Positions 1 through 9,038 of a DNA stretch of 28,266 nucleotides are shown in pieces. Source of the stretch: a virus; the IMG/VR virus record IMGVR_UViG_3300035034_003004, positions 1-28,266 of that record. One strand, 5' to 3'. Made by a program: the position numbers and the translations under genes. Below the pieces are notes generated by a model. That model was given only the letters and a program-made list of their open reading frames with translations. It did no database searches and was not told the DNA's origin. Every line of letters begins with the position of its first letter. Within the stretch, counting starts at the first letter, position 1.

Positions 1-2
1 AA

Positions 3-1181
3 ATGTTAAAATTTGTAGGAAGTACGGAAGCCTTGTCGGCTGTTATGAGTTTAACGGGTGAATTGTCAGGGGCGCTTACGGAAAGCCTTGGGGCAATGGC
101 AAATAAAACAGGCATGGCACAAGAGGCATTTGATGCATTTGCAGAGGCTAATCCGGAATTAGCATGGAAACAGTTGGGCACAATGATCCAAGTATTGCGA
201 ATTGAAATAGGGAATGCACTGCTGCCAATTTTGGCCCGAATTGTGGAATTTGTAAAACCAATTGTGATGACCATAATTGAATGGACAAAAGAAAATAAGG
301 CTTTGGTTTCAGGACTTGTGATTGCAGCAGCGGCTTTTGCGGGACTTTTGCTTGTTTTGGGGCCTGTGATTGCGACAGTTGGAATGGCTTTATTTATCTT
401 TTCTGGCCTTTCCGTCCCCGTGTTAGCGGCAGGTGCGGCAATAGGTGTTGTGTTGGCCGGAGCATTTACTTTTTTGATGAGCAAGATGAATCAACTTATA
501 GAATGGACCCGAAGAAATTGGGATAGGCTGGTAGTACTATTTAATGTTGGTTCTGAAATAATCACAAATATGATGCGGGCAATGGGCTATATGTGGAAAG
601 GAATTTTCACAATTATTGGGTCTATTTTGTCAACATTTTTGGGAGAATCACTTGATTTTTGGAATGAGCTTTCAGGGGATGCCGGGACGGGCACTGGGGA
701 TTGGATTGAACAGGTAACCAGACTAGCAAGACAAGCCGAAAAACTCACAGAGCAAATTTTAGACATAATGGGCTCATTTTCAGAAACCACAAAAAAGTAT
801 TGGGATGAAATTGCCTTTGTTGCGCGGCTGGCATATAAAGTATGGGACACCACGACTGGAAATTTAGTACGCATGATCGGGTGGCTGGTTTATGCGCTGC
901 AAAAATTGTATAGGTGGTCTTATATGGCAATGGGCGCTTTGGGGATGGTGGATATTTCCAAAATGTCTGGAAAATTGAGCATGGCGGGGGTTGCTGGAAA
1001 AGTATCCCCTCAATCAAACAATTCTTTTAATGCACCGATAGGGAACATTAGCGTTTCAGTGAATGGTTCAAGTGGCAATGGAGATTTAATCGCACAGGAA
1101 ATTGCACGGGAATTGCCAAAGGTTTTGATGAGGGAAATTCGGACACGGGCACAGCAAACTGGGGTGGCTTTTGGAGTTTAA
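3..1181 (+). CDS. Tail tape measure protein, C-terminal part (5' partial)
   Basis: The tape measure protein spans the tail tube lumen and sets tail length in long-tailed phages. The visible 392 residues have the typical C-terminal make-up: an Ala/Gly-rich start, then hydrophobic stretches at about residues 98-160 that look membrane-active, then Trp-rich helical segments and a short polar end. The phrase GNALLPILARIVEFVKP is characteristic of TP901-type tape measure proteins. The frame is open to the window edge, so the first Met is probably internal and the real start lies upstream. The stop is followed 3 bases later by the Dit-like gene, which fits the usual tape measure, Dit, Tal order. I am confident of the class and cannot judge full length. 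Residues around 219-226 share a 22-base exact DNA match with the clamp-loader gene at 15268-15289. Confidence 0.85.
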   Translation: MLKFVGSTEALSAVMSLTGELSGALTESLGAMANKTGMAQEAFDAFAEANPELAWKQLGTMIQVLRIEIGNALLPILARIVEFVKPIVMTIIEWTKENKALVSGLVIAAAAFAGLLLVLGPVIATVGMALFIFSGLSVPVLAAGAAIGVVLAGAFTFLMSKMNQLIEWTRRNWDRLVVLFNVGSEIITNMMRAMGYMWKGIFTIIGSILSTFLGESLDFWNELSGDAGTGTGDWIEQVTRLARQAEKLTEQILDIMGSFSETTKKYWDEIAFVARLAYKVWDTTTGNLVRMIGWLVYALQKLYRWSYMAMGALGMVDISKMSGKLSMAGVAGKVSPQSNNSFNAPIGNISVSVNGSSGNGDLIAQEIARELPKVLMREIRTRAQQTGVAFGV

Positions 1182-1184
1182 TAT

Positions 1185-2000
1185 ATGTCAGGTTTTACTT
1201 TTAATTCAGTGGCATTTACTTCTGACAATGGTTATCACCTAATGGGTTTGCCTGAATATCTTTCAGGGAGTGCCCTCAAGGTTACACAGGGAACAAAATT
1301 AGCAGGGGATGGGAGCGTCTATTATTTTGGTGGCAGGGATTCCCTTGTGATAGTAGTTGAGTTTTCTGCAATTGCTGATAGTTTGGATAGTTTATATGCA
1401 AAAATTGATTATACAAAGGGAATTCTTTCCCCGGAGAATGGGGAAGCCATTCTGAAGTTTTCATTTGAGGAAACATTGTCAGTTAAAAGACAGTATGTGG
1501 CTATTCCTTTTTCATCTGTAACCGTGAATCTAATTTCTGACCATGCAGTGACTTTGCGTTGCGAGTTTTTAATCCCGAGCGGCAAGGCAGAAACACAAAC
1601 AGAATATACGGAAAATATAGCAATTGATGCAAACCCAGAAACATTTTCAATTCCCGATGGTTCTGGGGAAGTGGTGACAGGTTCAGGAAATGCATTGCCT
1701 GTGTGGTCATTTTCCAATACCGGAGCAACCGTAACTGAACTAATCCTGACAAATAACACCACAGGGGAATTATGCAAGTGGACAGGTTTATTTGTGACCG
1801 GGACAATGCTCAGATTCGATTCTAAGCGCAAACATGTTGAGCGTAGCGTAGATGATGGCACAACATGGACTGCGGCGGTCTCGGGGCTTTACAGGGGCAA
1901 TCTGCCCCCCTCCCTGAAGCCGGGAGTAGTCAATTCGATTAGTGTGTCAGGATTCACAGCGGGCAGTCTTGCCGTTGTTTACCGAGGGAGTTTTATTTAA
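1185..2000 (+). CDS. Distal tail protein (Dit-like)
   Basis: Dit forms the hexameric ring that joins the tail tube to the baseplate or tip in siphophages. The 271-residue protein has the two-part layout of the family. The N-terminal part (about 1-125) contains the pattern of a tail-tube-like barrel with a phrase like GSVYYFGGRDSLVIVVEFSA. The C-terminal part (about 140-271) resembles the galectin-like domain, with G..CKW.G..V.G..L..D...K.V....DG..W and then P.LKPG.NSISVSG. Position directly after the tape measure and before other tail-tip genes supports the call. The ribosome site is probably TTGGAG at 1171-1176. The stop overlaps the next ATG by one base (TAATG), so the two are probably translationally coupled. 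The family is inferred from layout and motifs, not from a search. Confidence 0.7.
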   Translation: MSGFTFNSVAFTSDNGYHLMGLPEYLSGSALKVTQGTKLAGDGSVYYFGGRDSLVIVVEFSAIADSLDSLYAKIDYTKGILSPENGEAILKFSFEETLSVKRQYVAIPFSSVTVNLISDHAVTLRCEFLIPSGKAETQTEYTENIAIDANPETFSIPDGSGEVVTGSGNALPVWSFSNTGATVTELILTNNTTGELCKWTGLFVTGTMLRFDSKRKHVERSVDDGTTWTAAVSGLYRGNLPPSLKPGVVNSISVSGFTAGSLAVVYRGSFI

Positions 2001-3253
2001 TGGCTACGGAATTTCTAACACCAAAAAATTTCACAAGTGGTATATTGGCCGTTGATATAGATTCGGATGATTTGTCCATTGAACTTGATACTGGGGAAGC
2101 AGGTAATTTTCCAAGTGTTTTTCCATTCCATGTGGTCATTGATAACGAAGTTTTAACTGTCACAGAAAAGGTTTCAGGGGCAGATGAATTTGTGGTTACA
2201 AGGGGTGCCGAAAGTAGCACCGCCGTTGTACATTTTATTGGGGCGGAAGTAAAACTCGCAATAACCGCTGGATATGTTTCAGAAATACAGGAAGCTGTCA
2301 ATGTTTTGGAAGGGTTAGTATTAGACCCAGATGAAATGCCCGACATGGTTTTAGGCACCGGGACCGCTGAAACTAAAATTGAAATGTATAATGCTTCCGC
2401 GCAAAAAGCCCTTATAAAAGCGGCATCTGCTATATTATCTTTGTTTGCACCAAACAATACCACACTTGGTTTGCAGGTTTTGGACGGTGGCAATATTCAG
2501 GTGCAGGGGGGGAAAGTATCAGGGGCTTTGGGTGGTCTTTTGGAATTATTTGCTGATACAGATTGCAGGGTGTTTCTTGATGCAGATAATAATGGTACTA
2601 ACCAATCTTTCACTATTTATAATGGGGCAGGAAATGTAGCCCTCCGGGTGTATGAATCCGGGACAATGTCACTTTGCAGAAATGATGCAGGAACGGCAGG
2701 CGAAGCGCTTTTTCACATGTGTGGGGCCAGTAGGAATTTTTATTGGAAAACACTTTCATCGAATTTGATGCTAACGAATGACCTAAATGACGAGATTGTG
2801 AGGTTCAACTATGCAGGCTCAAGATTCCTGAAGGATTTGAAACCTCTTTACAATTGGGACAATGTCACAGAAGACCAGGGCTCAACAAACCTCGGCAGTG
2901 CAACCGAAATATGGAAAGATGCCCATATAAAAAATGTGGTAAATTATGGGGCTATAATTTCCCCACCGCAAACCTTGGCAATTTCTGCCACTCCTTCTAT
3001 TTTGAATGGCCGGGTTTTTAAGGTTCCCGCATTAACTGCCGCGAACATTGCAGTAACATCTTTTGCTGATTTGGTCGACGGGCAGGAAATTATTCTACTG
3101 GGAACAACGAATGCAACATATACTTGGACAATTGCGGCAAGCAACACATTCAGCCTAATTGACGGAGCTTGGACAGGGAGCACAGCAGGGGCTTCCCTGC
3201 ATTTAATTTATGATTCCAGCACAAGCAAATGGATTGAAATTTCCAGACGATAA
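2000..3253 (+). CDS. Probable tail fibre or receptor-binding protein
   Basis: No catalytic motif is visible in this 417-residue protein. Residues 1-95 are rich in beta-type sequence and look like a virion attachment module. A middle section (about 110-300) has many short Gly/Asn/Asp-rich turns typical of fibrous trimeric phage proteins, including a segment like the 'DADNNGTNQSFTIYNGAG..ALRV' repeats often seen in tail fibres. The last 100 residues (about 320-417) have the ISATPSILNGRVFKVPALTAANI and GQEIILLGTTNATYTW patterns common in phage tail-fibre tips. It is coupled to the Dit-like gene by a TAATG overlap and lies before the hub-like gene. It may bind the host surface. The structural class is fairly likely, but the exact role is inference. 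Confidence 0.6.
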   Translation: MATEFLTPKNFTSGILAVDIDSDDLSIELDTGEAGNFPSVFPFHVVIDNEVLTVTEKVSGADEFVVTRGAESSTAVVHFIGAEVKLAITAGYVSEIQEAVNVLEGLVLDPDEMPDMVLGTGTAETKIEMYNASAQKALIKAASAILSLFAPNNTTLGLQVLDGGNIQVQGGKVSGALGGLLELFADTDCRVFLDADNNGTNQSFTIYNGAGNVALRVYESGTMSLCRNDAGTAGEALFHMCGASRNFYWKTLSSNLMLTNDLNDEIVRFNYAGSRFLKDLKPLYNWDNVTEDQGSTNLGSATEIWKDAHIKNVVNYGAIISPPQTLAISATPSILNGRVFKVPALTAANIAVTSFADLVDGQEIILLGTTNATYTWTIAASNTFSLIDGAWTGSTAGASLHLIYDSSTSKWIEISRR

Positions 3254-3273
3254 CCTAAAAAGGAGACAAAAAA

Positions 3274-3570
3274 ATGAGCAGGGATTTGTGGAAAGATTTT
3301 GCAGGGACATATGAGGCATTGTGCGCGGAGCCTCTTTTGGCAATGGAATTTTTTGAGACTGTTGCCGTGGATAAAATGGCAGATTTTGAAACGCACATAA
3401 ATCCCTTGACCGTAAAACGCAAGGAGGAACTCGCAGGGCAAGCAGAAAAGGCACTAGAATCACTAGGAAAAGTGGTCGATATTGAAACAGCGGAATATAC
3501 CAAGGTTTTGGAAAATATCCGTGCATTGAAACGGGCAGAAGCGGAGCCTATTGGAGAAATTAGGAAATGA
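3274..3570 (+). CDS. Small uncharacterised protein in the tail block
   Basis: A 98-residue, mostly helical, charged protein with no recognisable domain. It has a clear ribosome site (AAAGGAG at 3258-3264) and ends in an ATGA overlap with the hub-like gene, so it belongs to the tail operon. Helical segments at about 1-35 and 48-98 could form a helical bundle. It might be a small tail assembly or adaptor protein, but nothing in the sequence decides this. Confidence 0.7.
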   Translation: MSRDLWKDFAGTYEALCAEPLLAMEFFETVAVDKMADFETHINPLTVKRKEELAGQAEKALESLGKVVDIETAEYTKVLENIRALKRAEAEPIGEIRK

Positions 3571-5360
3571 CCCAGTTTGGTGTCCCCCTTTTTGGAAGGG
3601 AATTGTTTGGTTTTTCGGGGGCTTCCGAAGAGGAAGCCTCTAGTTTTATAAACCCATATTTGTATCAACTGGAACTTTATAGCCCCACTGCAAAAATTGC
3701 CACAGTGGTGAATTGGATTTCTGGCAAATGGGAAACAATCGCTAACCTTCCTTCCTTGCTAGTTTTCACAATTCCCGTTTCCGACGATAACGCAGACAAT
3801 TTCAGGTATCCAAACAGGGTGGTTTTGCGCGATGAAAAAGGGGTTACCTTGGAATGGTTTTGCATTACTTCCGTTGCAAAACAAAATGCAATCAGTGGTG
3901 CAAGGCTTGTTGTTTCTTGTCAATCTATACTTTGGGTTTTGGGTTTTCAGTATGTTTCTGAATATAACGAAACAAATGATATTTCCATTTTATTGTCTGA
4001 TTTGTTGGGGTTGCAAGTCAACTCATTTTTGCCCCGGATTAGTATGGGCACCGTGGATTCTGTTTTTAAGGAAGCAGAACGGAATTTATACTTAAAAAAT
4101 ACTTCGGTGCTTAGGGGAGTTTTGGATTTACGGAAAAGCGCCGGGGGGTGGCTTTGGGTGGATGCGAAACGCCGTCTAAATTGGCGACTAGATTTTCCCA
4201 ATAAGAAAACACAGCAATTGCGAATAGATAAAAACCTCACAAGCGTTGAATTTGAATATGATTATTCTGATTTACGAACGGTTATCACTGGCACAACCCC
4301 AAATGGTTTGTCTGCAACGGTCTCAAATAATGTGGAATTATATGGGGAAATCCCCGACCAGCTTTATTTTCCCACAGTGAAAGATGAGGCATCTTTGCAG
4401 GCCCTTTTAGCAGTGGAAATTGCACAAAGGAGTGTGCCAAGCAAACGTGTGAATTGCACAGCTATTGACCTTTCATATTATCGTGGGCAATTGGATTTTT
4501 CACATGAACGTTTGTCAGTGGGAAATATTGTCAGGCTTATTGATGAGGATATAAATGAAATTTACGATACTAGAATCTTAAAAGTGACTCGTGATTTATC
4601 TGTTCCCCATGTGGTGACAATTGAGTTGGGCGAAACAGATATTGACAAGGATATTCTCGACAGACTACTTGAAACAGAGGATAAAGTTAAGGAAGTTAAA
4701 GAAGAGGAGCCGTTTGATTTAGAAGATTTAGGCATTGTGGAAGTGGCAGTATCGGGGGAGGAAAAGCCGCAATGGGAATTGGAAATGGGGCCGCTTTTGG
4801 AGGCAATCTTAAACACTTTCCGAGGAGATGCTGTTTACCCAATTGCGGAACAAGCAGAAAAGGGCCAAGCGGATGAATGGGCAAAAGTAGATCACAGACA
4901 TGTATTACCCAATGGACCGGATGAGCCTGACCCTGGGGGGCCGGTAAATAATAATGCCCCCGTATATATGAAAGGAACTTCATTCACAGGTTATTCTTTT
5001 CGGGTATGGGCAGGATCGGAATTGGGGTGGCGCAAAATTTGGTATCTTGGACAAGGCGAAGAGGAGCCTGAAGCGGAACCTGATTCTGAAACATTAAACG
5101 AATTGCCTATATATTTGCAGTCGGGATATAATCAACCCACAATTCTTTGGGCTTGGAAACCCGGGGGAAACACAGGGGAAGGGGAATGGAAGGCATGGAA
5201 AGAAATTGTAGAAGAGTCGGTGGGCTTGTTACCTGATATTTTGCATGAGGGACAATCAAGTCTTGGAATTACAGGCAAGTATGGGTTTATCCATGATGCA
5301 GATGCGGTTTCTGGTACTGAAAAATGGACCTGTTTCACACATTATTTAGGAAACACATAA
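3567..5360 (+). CDS. Tail hub / tail-associated protein (Tal-like)
   Basis: Tal proteins form the central hub at the tip of siphophage tails and often carry accessory C-terminal modules. The 597-residue protein has a first part (about 1-370) with hub-like features: W-rich strands near the start, a GARLVVSCQSILWVLGF segment, a central V..FEYDYSDLRTVITG stretch, and a closing R..V..I.LGETDID strand. Many prophage-tail hub proteins show this pattern of a binding platform followed by a strand-rich closure. An acidic linker at about 375-400 follows, and then a C-terminal region (about 440-597) with HRHVLP, VYMKG and W-rich phrases that looks like a fibre or carbohydrate-contact module. No peptidase or lysozyme motif was seen. 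It is coupled to the upstream small gene by ATGA. Confidence 0.62.
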   Translation: MTQFGVPLFGRELFGFSGASEEEASSFINPYLYQLELYSPTAKIATVVNWISGKWETIANLPSLLVFTIPVSDDNADNFRYPNRVVLRDEKGVTLEWFCITSVAKQNAISGARLVVSCQSILWVLGFQYVSEYNETNDISILLSDLLGLQVNSFLPRISMGTVDSVFKEAERNLYLKNTSVLRGVLDLRKSAGGWLWVDAKRRLNWRLDFPNKKTQQLRIDKNLTSVEFEYDYSDLRTVITGTTPNGLSATVSNNVELYGEIPDQLYFPTVKDEASLQALLAVEIAQRSVPSKRVNCTAIDLSYYRGQLDFSHERLSVGNIVRLIDEDINEIYDTRILKVTRDLSVPHVVTIELGETDIDKDILDRLLETEDKVKEVKEEEPFDLEDLGIVEVAVSGEEKPQWELEMGPLLEAILNTFRGDAVYPIAEQAEKGQADEWAKVDHRHVLPNGPDEPDPGGPVNNNAPVYMKGTSFTGYSFRVWAGSELGWRKIWYLGQGEEEPEAEPDSETLNELPIYLQSGYNQPTILWAWKPGGNTGEGEWKAWKEIVEESVGLLPDILHEGQSSLGITGKYGFIHDADAVSGTEKWTCFTHYLGNT

Positions 5361-5361
5361 G

Positions 5362-8223
5362 ATGGCTTGGTATAATAACGGCAACTGGGAAGGTTTAAGT
5401 TTATCCGAACTAATGGGCTGTGTTCGGGAATTGATGATAGCCGTAAATGAGCGGGAGCATGCAATCGGCAAACGCGATGGGGATACAACGGGATTTTTGG
5501 CCTCTCATTATTTGGCAGGGATTAGTAATCCGTATTTTCAATCTGTTTATGAAATGGAAGGTGAAAATCAATACACAGAATCATGGCTTTCTGAAGGTGG
5601 TACCTCAAAAGTAAGGAACATAAACGGATATACAAAATGGCTTTGTTTTGCAGAGGGTTCGGCAAATACACTTCCATCAGGGGAGAAAGAATTTGATGGT
5701 TTAATAGAAAAGTCTTTCCCCGAAATGGCGGATTTTGAAGGGGTTGAATATCCCCTGTTTTTTCAAGAGAATTTGCGCAGGTTGTGCCATGCTCTAACAT
5801 CGGTTTATCTAAAACAAGACGGTGTTTCATATCACCAAACATGGATGCACATGTTAACTTGTGCAAATAAAATAGAATGTGAAGATGGCTCAACTATTTA
5901 TAGCATTCTAACAGATAAGGATGAATCGATTTGGGACACGGTTTTGGGCGGACTGGGTTTTGTGTCTTTTGTACATTCATGGCCCGACCGGCGCGAATTG
6001 ATGGGGAAACCTTCTGGGGCATGTCCGTCCGATGTTAAATGGGAGTGGATGGATTATCAATCTATGTTGGCATGGCCTTGGACGGGTGAAATACAAACGG
6101 TTGACCCCAGCCCATTTTTAGAAATTCGCAATGTTTTAGATAAAATGAAATACATTCAAACTGTGGTTGATTTCCCTGAAATAGGAACAAAAGGCCAAGG
6201 AAAAGTGGCTGTTTTGCCTCTGGTGGAAACATCTGGCGGAGATCCTGAATATCCTGAGGGGGAAGATTGTGCAGGGGATTATGCCGCATTAAAAACCACA
6301 TTTGAGGCACTGCCCTTAGTACCCGTTTATTCTGATTCAGCGGAAATACCAAGAGGTACCGCTTCCAGTATAAGCGCAGGCGACTCAACAATAACTGTAA
6401 CCGATTCGGGAGTAAGTGGAAGGGATGCTTTTCCCGAAGAAGTTCCTTTTTATATCGTGGCTGTTGGCGTAGTGGGTTCTGAAATAATAAAAGTAGTCGA
6501 ACTTAATTCGGGGGGAAGTTGGGAAGTAGAGAGAAGCCTTGGTGTTGACTTTGTTGGAACGGTTAACATTTCGTATCTAAACCCAGTCCCTTCTATAACA
6601 AGCAACACACATTGTTATACAAATAAAATAGAAGTGGCCATGAGCGGGGGATACCCTGAGAATTTATTTGCAGGGGGGTATAAGGATAAAGTGCGAATGG
6701 TTATTACACAGTTTTATTCTGGGAAAAGATCATTCAATGTTGAAGATATTAGCAAAATGGGTGGGCAATTAAAATATATCAAATCTGATTACCATGCAGA
6801 ATGTAGACGGCCACATACCGCCACTTTGGAATTATCAGCCTCGGGTGATTGGGCAAGTATGATGTTTGGTTCAACACAGTATATGGAAGTATCTGAATCA
6901 ATATCAGAAACCATTCCATATATTGGATGCGTCAATGATGACTCTACTTTAGATTGTAGTCTTGATTTACAATCCCATGTTCTGGACATGCCCTCAAATT
7001 TAGAAATGACCACAAGGGAAGTCCAGCCAATTGTAAAAATATTCCGCCAAGATTTTGAGGAGGAAAGAGAATCCTTTTTGACAAATAGCCGTGCCGAAAC
7101 TACGGGTGGCTGGGAAAAAAAAGGCACAAATGGGGTTTTGACTAGGGATGCTTCTCTTGAAATATCGGGGTCGTATAGTTGGAAGTTTGTGGCATATACA
7201 CCCTATTTTCAAGGCATTTTTGGACAAACAGTGGCAAATAGATTTTATCGACGCAGGGGCTGGTATAGAATTCGGGTACAGCATAAAGGCGCTGCATTTA
7301 AGTTTGGACTGACAAATTCTGACCGTTCTAGCTGGGATGCTTATTATAGTGGTACTATAATGGATTGCCCTGCTTCTGCAAGTGCCATTGTGACTGAAAA
7401 ATTGGTTTACATAGACGTGGCCGATGCTGACCCTTCGGCATGGGCCGGGTGGATTGCATTTTTTTCTGTAACAGTTGGAATGACAACAAAAACAATATGG
7501 GTTGATGGGGTTCAGTATTTTAAGGTACATGGGAATGATTTTTTAGGGGAACATTCAGATTCTATTTCAGGGGTAAATAATTCGGAATTGAGTGGGGGAA
7601 TTACATTGCCATTCCCTGAACCAGCGGTGGATTCTATAAATTACCAAGATCCTTCCGAAGAGGTTTTTTCGTTGCCCGACTTTCATCCTTACACGGGAGC
7701 AATGTTGTCTAATTCCAATCCGTATTATTGCACGTTCAAGCGGGGCACATTGGGGCAAATTGCCGACGAGGGGGGAACGGTTACTATACAGACAAATTTA
7801 AAATTGCCAACAAATGCGGCAGTTGCTTCAATTCCCGGTCATTTCCTGATTAAACCTGTTTATGATACCAATGCATTGAACCGTGAATACTATGGCTCGC
7901 TAGGAAGTAGTTGGGGATTTTATAACCCTATTTATAGCGGGGGGCTGGGGGAAATTGGAAGTCTAAAATCATATTATAACGGGGCAGTTTGGTCACATAT
8001 GGAGTGGGATTACGCGTACCTGGACTGGCACCTTCTTTTCGGGAATGAGACTTCAGGATGGATGCAAAATAAAGCCGATATTGAATTTTGGTATAAGGCG
8101 GAATTAGACAGCGGCGAAGATGAGACGCAAACCGCCTATATCGCCTCTTTTCTAGGTTCTCTTCTCGTGGGCAGGCAATTAAAATTACTTTATGATTTGA
8201 GCAGTATTTTAACATATGGATGA
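5362..8223 (+). CDS. Large virion protein with a jelly-roll-like region
   Basis: This 953-residue protein is the last gene of the tail block and begins one base after the hub-like gene stops. Residues 1-270 are rich in Trp and aromatics and resemble no family I can name. Residues about 325-410 look like a small beta module (SSISAGDSTITVTDSG, then a VV.LNSGGSWEVERSLG strand pair) of the kind seen in phage baseplate proteins. Residues about 560-720 resemble a carbohydrate-binding jelly roll: F...FEEE...G....T..A.LEISGSYSWKFVA, a middle strand set, and a closing IWVDGVQYF. The order and size suggest a tail-tip or side-fibre component that touches host glycans. There is no visible glycosidase or lyase motif. 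The virion role is likely; sugar binding is inferred. Confidence 0.55.
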   Translation: MAWYNNGNWEGLSLSELMGCVRELMIAVNEREHAIGKRDGDTTGFLASHYLAGISNPYFQSVYEMEGENQYTESWLSEGGTSKVRNINGYTKWLCFAEGSANTLPSGEKEFDGLIEKSFPEMADFEGVEYPLFFQENLRRLCHALTSVYLKQDGVSYHQTWMHMLTCANKIECEDGSTIYSILTDKDESIWDTVLGGLGFVSFVHSWPDRRELMGKPSGACPSDVKWEWMDYQSMLAWPWTGEIQTVDPSPFLEIRNVLDKMKYIQTVVDFPEIGTKGQGKVAVLPLVETSGGDPEYPEGEDCAGDYAALKTTFEALPLVPVYSDSAEIPRGTASSISAGDSTITVTDSGVSGRDAFPEEVPFYIVAVGVVGSEIIKVVELNSGGSWEVERSLGVDFVGTVNISYLNPVPSITSNTHCYTNKIEVAMSGGYPENLFAGGYKDKVRMVITQFYSGKRSFNVEDISKMGGQLKYIKSDYHAECRRPHTATLELSASGDWASMMFGSTQYMEVSESISETIPYIGCVNDDSTLDCSLDLQSHVLDMPSNLEMTTREVQPIVKIFRQDFEEERESFLTNSRAETTGGWEKKGTNGVLTRDASLEISGSYSWKFVAYTPYFQGIFGQTVANRFYRRRGWYRIRVQHKGAAFKFGLTNSDRSSWDAYYSGTIMDCPASASAIVTEKLVYIDVADADPSAWAGWIAFFSVTVGMTTKTIWVDGVQYFKVHGNDFLGEHSDSISGVNNSELSGGITLPFPEPAVDSINYQDPSEEVFSLPDFHPYTGAMLSNSNPYYCTFKRGTLGQIADEGGTVTIQTNLKLPTNAAVASIPGHFLIKPVYDTNALNREYYGSLGSSWGFYNPIYSGGLGEIGSLKSYYNGAVWSHMEWDYAYLDWHLLFGNETSGWMQNKADIEFWYKAELDSGEDETQTAYIASFLGSLLVGRQLKLLYDLSSILTYG

Positions 8224-8236
8224 CCTGTGCTATAAT
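8208..8236 (+). promoter_or_regulatory. Putative extended -10 promoter for the lysis block
   Basis: TATAAT at 8231-8236 is preceded by TGC (8228-8230), which makes an extended -10 element. A weak -35-like TTTAAC sits at 8208-8213 with 17-base spacing. A start near 8243 would give a leader of about 34 bases to the ATG at 8277. The element overlaps the very end of the upstream tail gene. Confidence 0.5.
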
Positions 8237-8276
8237 AGAACCAGTAAAAAGCCTAGTAAACAAAGGAGAATTTTGC

Positions 8277-8669
8277 ATGGAATGGATTCAACCGGGAGTA
8301 TTGGTTGCCGCGCTTGGTTTAATTTTGGCATTGGTTTCCAAAATTTTCACCAACATAGATGCGATTAAAAAAGGGGCTGTATCTGGGGCCAATTTGAATA
8401 ATTCCCTGCAAAGTTTGGTGCAAGACGTTGATACATTAAAAACCGAAACAGAGAAAATAAAAAACGTTCTGACAAATGGCCTTTCAACTGAAGTAAAGAT
8501 TACCACACTAAAAATGGCGACTATGGAAAAAACACATGGGGATTTGCTGACAGTATGGAAGGATATCATGCGGGAACTCGTTGAAATAAAAACCCGCTGT
8601 GAGGAACGGTCAAAATGGGTAGAGGACATGGTACCAGTGCGTAGGGATTGTGATCATGAACGTGGCTGA
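8277..8669 (+). CDS. Membrane-anchored coiled-coil protein, i-spanin-like candidate
   Basis: The ATG at 8277 is chosen because it has AAAGGAG at 8262-8268; a longer in-frame reading from 8220 lacks one. The 130-residue product has one N-terminal hydrophobic helix (about residues 7-24, then a Lys) followed by a long charged region that looks coiled-coil (about 40-115). That is the layout of an inner-membrane spanin, which bridges the periplasm and joins an outer-membrane lipoprotein to fuse the membranes at lysis. The gene opens the lysis block, overlaps the endolysin start, and a lipobox protein lies 1.4 kb downstream. It could instead be an unusual holin or a haemolysin-XhlA-like membrane protein, which has a similar but reversed layout. 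The membrane and coiled-coil features are seen; the spanin role is inference. Confidence 0.6.
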   Translation: MEWIQPGVLVAALGLILALVSKIFTNIDAIKKGAVSGANLNNSLQSLVQDVDTLKTETEKIKNVLTNGLSTEVKITTLKMATMEKTHGDLLTVWKDIMRELVEIKTRCEERSKWVEDMVPVRRDCDHERG

Positions 8670-9036
8670 TGATGTTAGATTATCCAAAAACTTTATGGCA
8701 AGTGAATTTTGGTGCAAGTGTGGATGCGATGATTTTGAGATTTCATCTAATTTAATCGAGGGGCTTCAGGAATTGCGGGACATATTGGGGAAGCCTGTTT
8801 TTGTAAACAGTGGCTTTCGTTGCAAAAAACATAATCAGGAAATTGGTGGCAGTCCAAAGAGCCAACACCTTTTTGGCGCGGCGGCTGATATTATTTCCCC
8901 CGGCAGAATACCCTTGGAAATCGCAGAAATAGCCAAGAGTATTGAAGTTTTTTGCAACGGGGGGATTGGGCTTTACACAAAAAAAGGTTTTGTCCATTTA
9001 GATGTCAGGGGCTACCCTTCAAGATGGAAAGATTGA
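8656..9036 (+). CDS. Endolysin, peptidase M15 family
   Basis: M15 peptidases (the M15A/PF08291 type found in phages) are zinc enzymes that cut the peptide part of peptidoglycan. The 126-residue protein is the right length for a single-domain member. It shows the SxHxxGxAxD zinc motif (S69, H71, G74, D78) and the second zinc half FVHLDVRG with H114 and D116. There is also the family phrase VNSGFRCKKHN near residues 50-60. ATG at 8656 is chosen, with AGGG 9 bases upstream; a GTG at 8650 is a second option. It overlaps the upstream gene by 14 bases. No signal peptide is visible, so it would need a holin to reach the wall. Confidence 0.9.
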   Translation: MNVADDVRLSKNFMASEFWCKCGCDDFEISSNLIEGLQELRDILGKPVFVNSGFRCKKHNQEIGGSPKSQHLFGAAADIISPGRIPLEIAEIAKSIEVFCNGGIGLYTKKGFVHLDVRGYPSRWKD

Positions 9037-9038
9037 AA

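Noticed and set aside
1993-2493. Open minus-strand frame of 166 codons, and similar long minus-strand frames elsewhere (e.g. 10906-11481)
   Set aside because: They lie opposite well-supported plus-strand genes, have no ribosome site, and show low-complexity or unnatural composition as expected of frame shadows.
8197-8202. TTGAGC as the -35 box of the lysis promoter
   Set aside because: Its distance to TATAAT at 8231 is 28 bases, far outside the normal 16-18; the extended -10 TGC is a better explanation.
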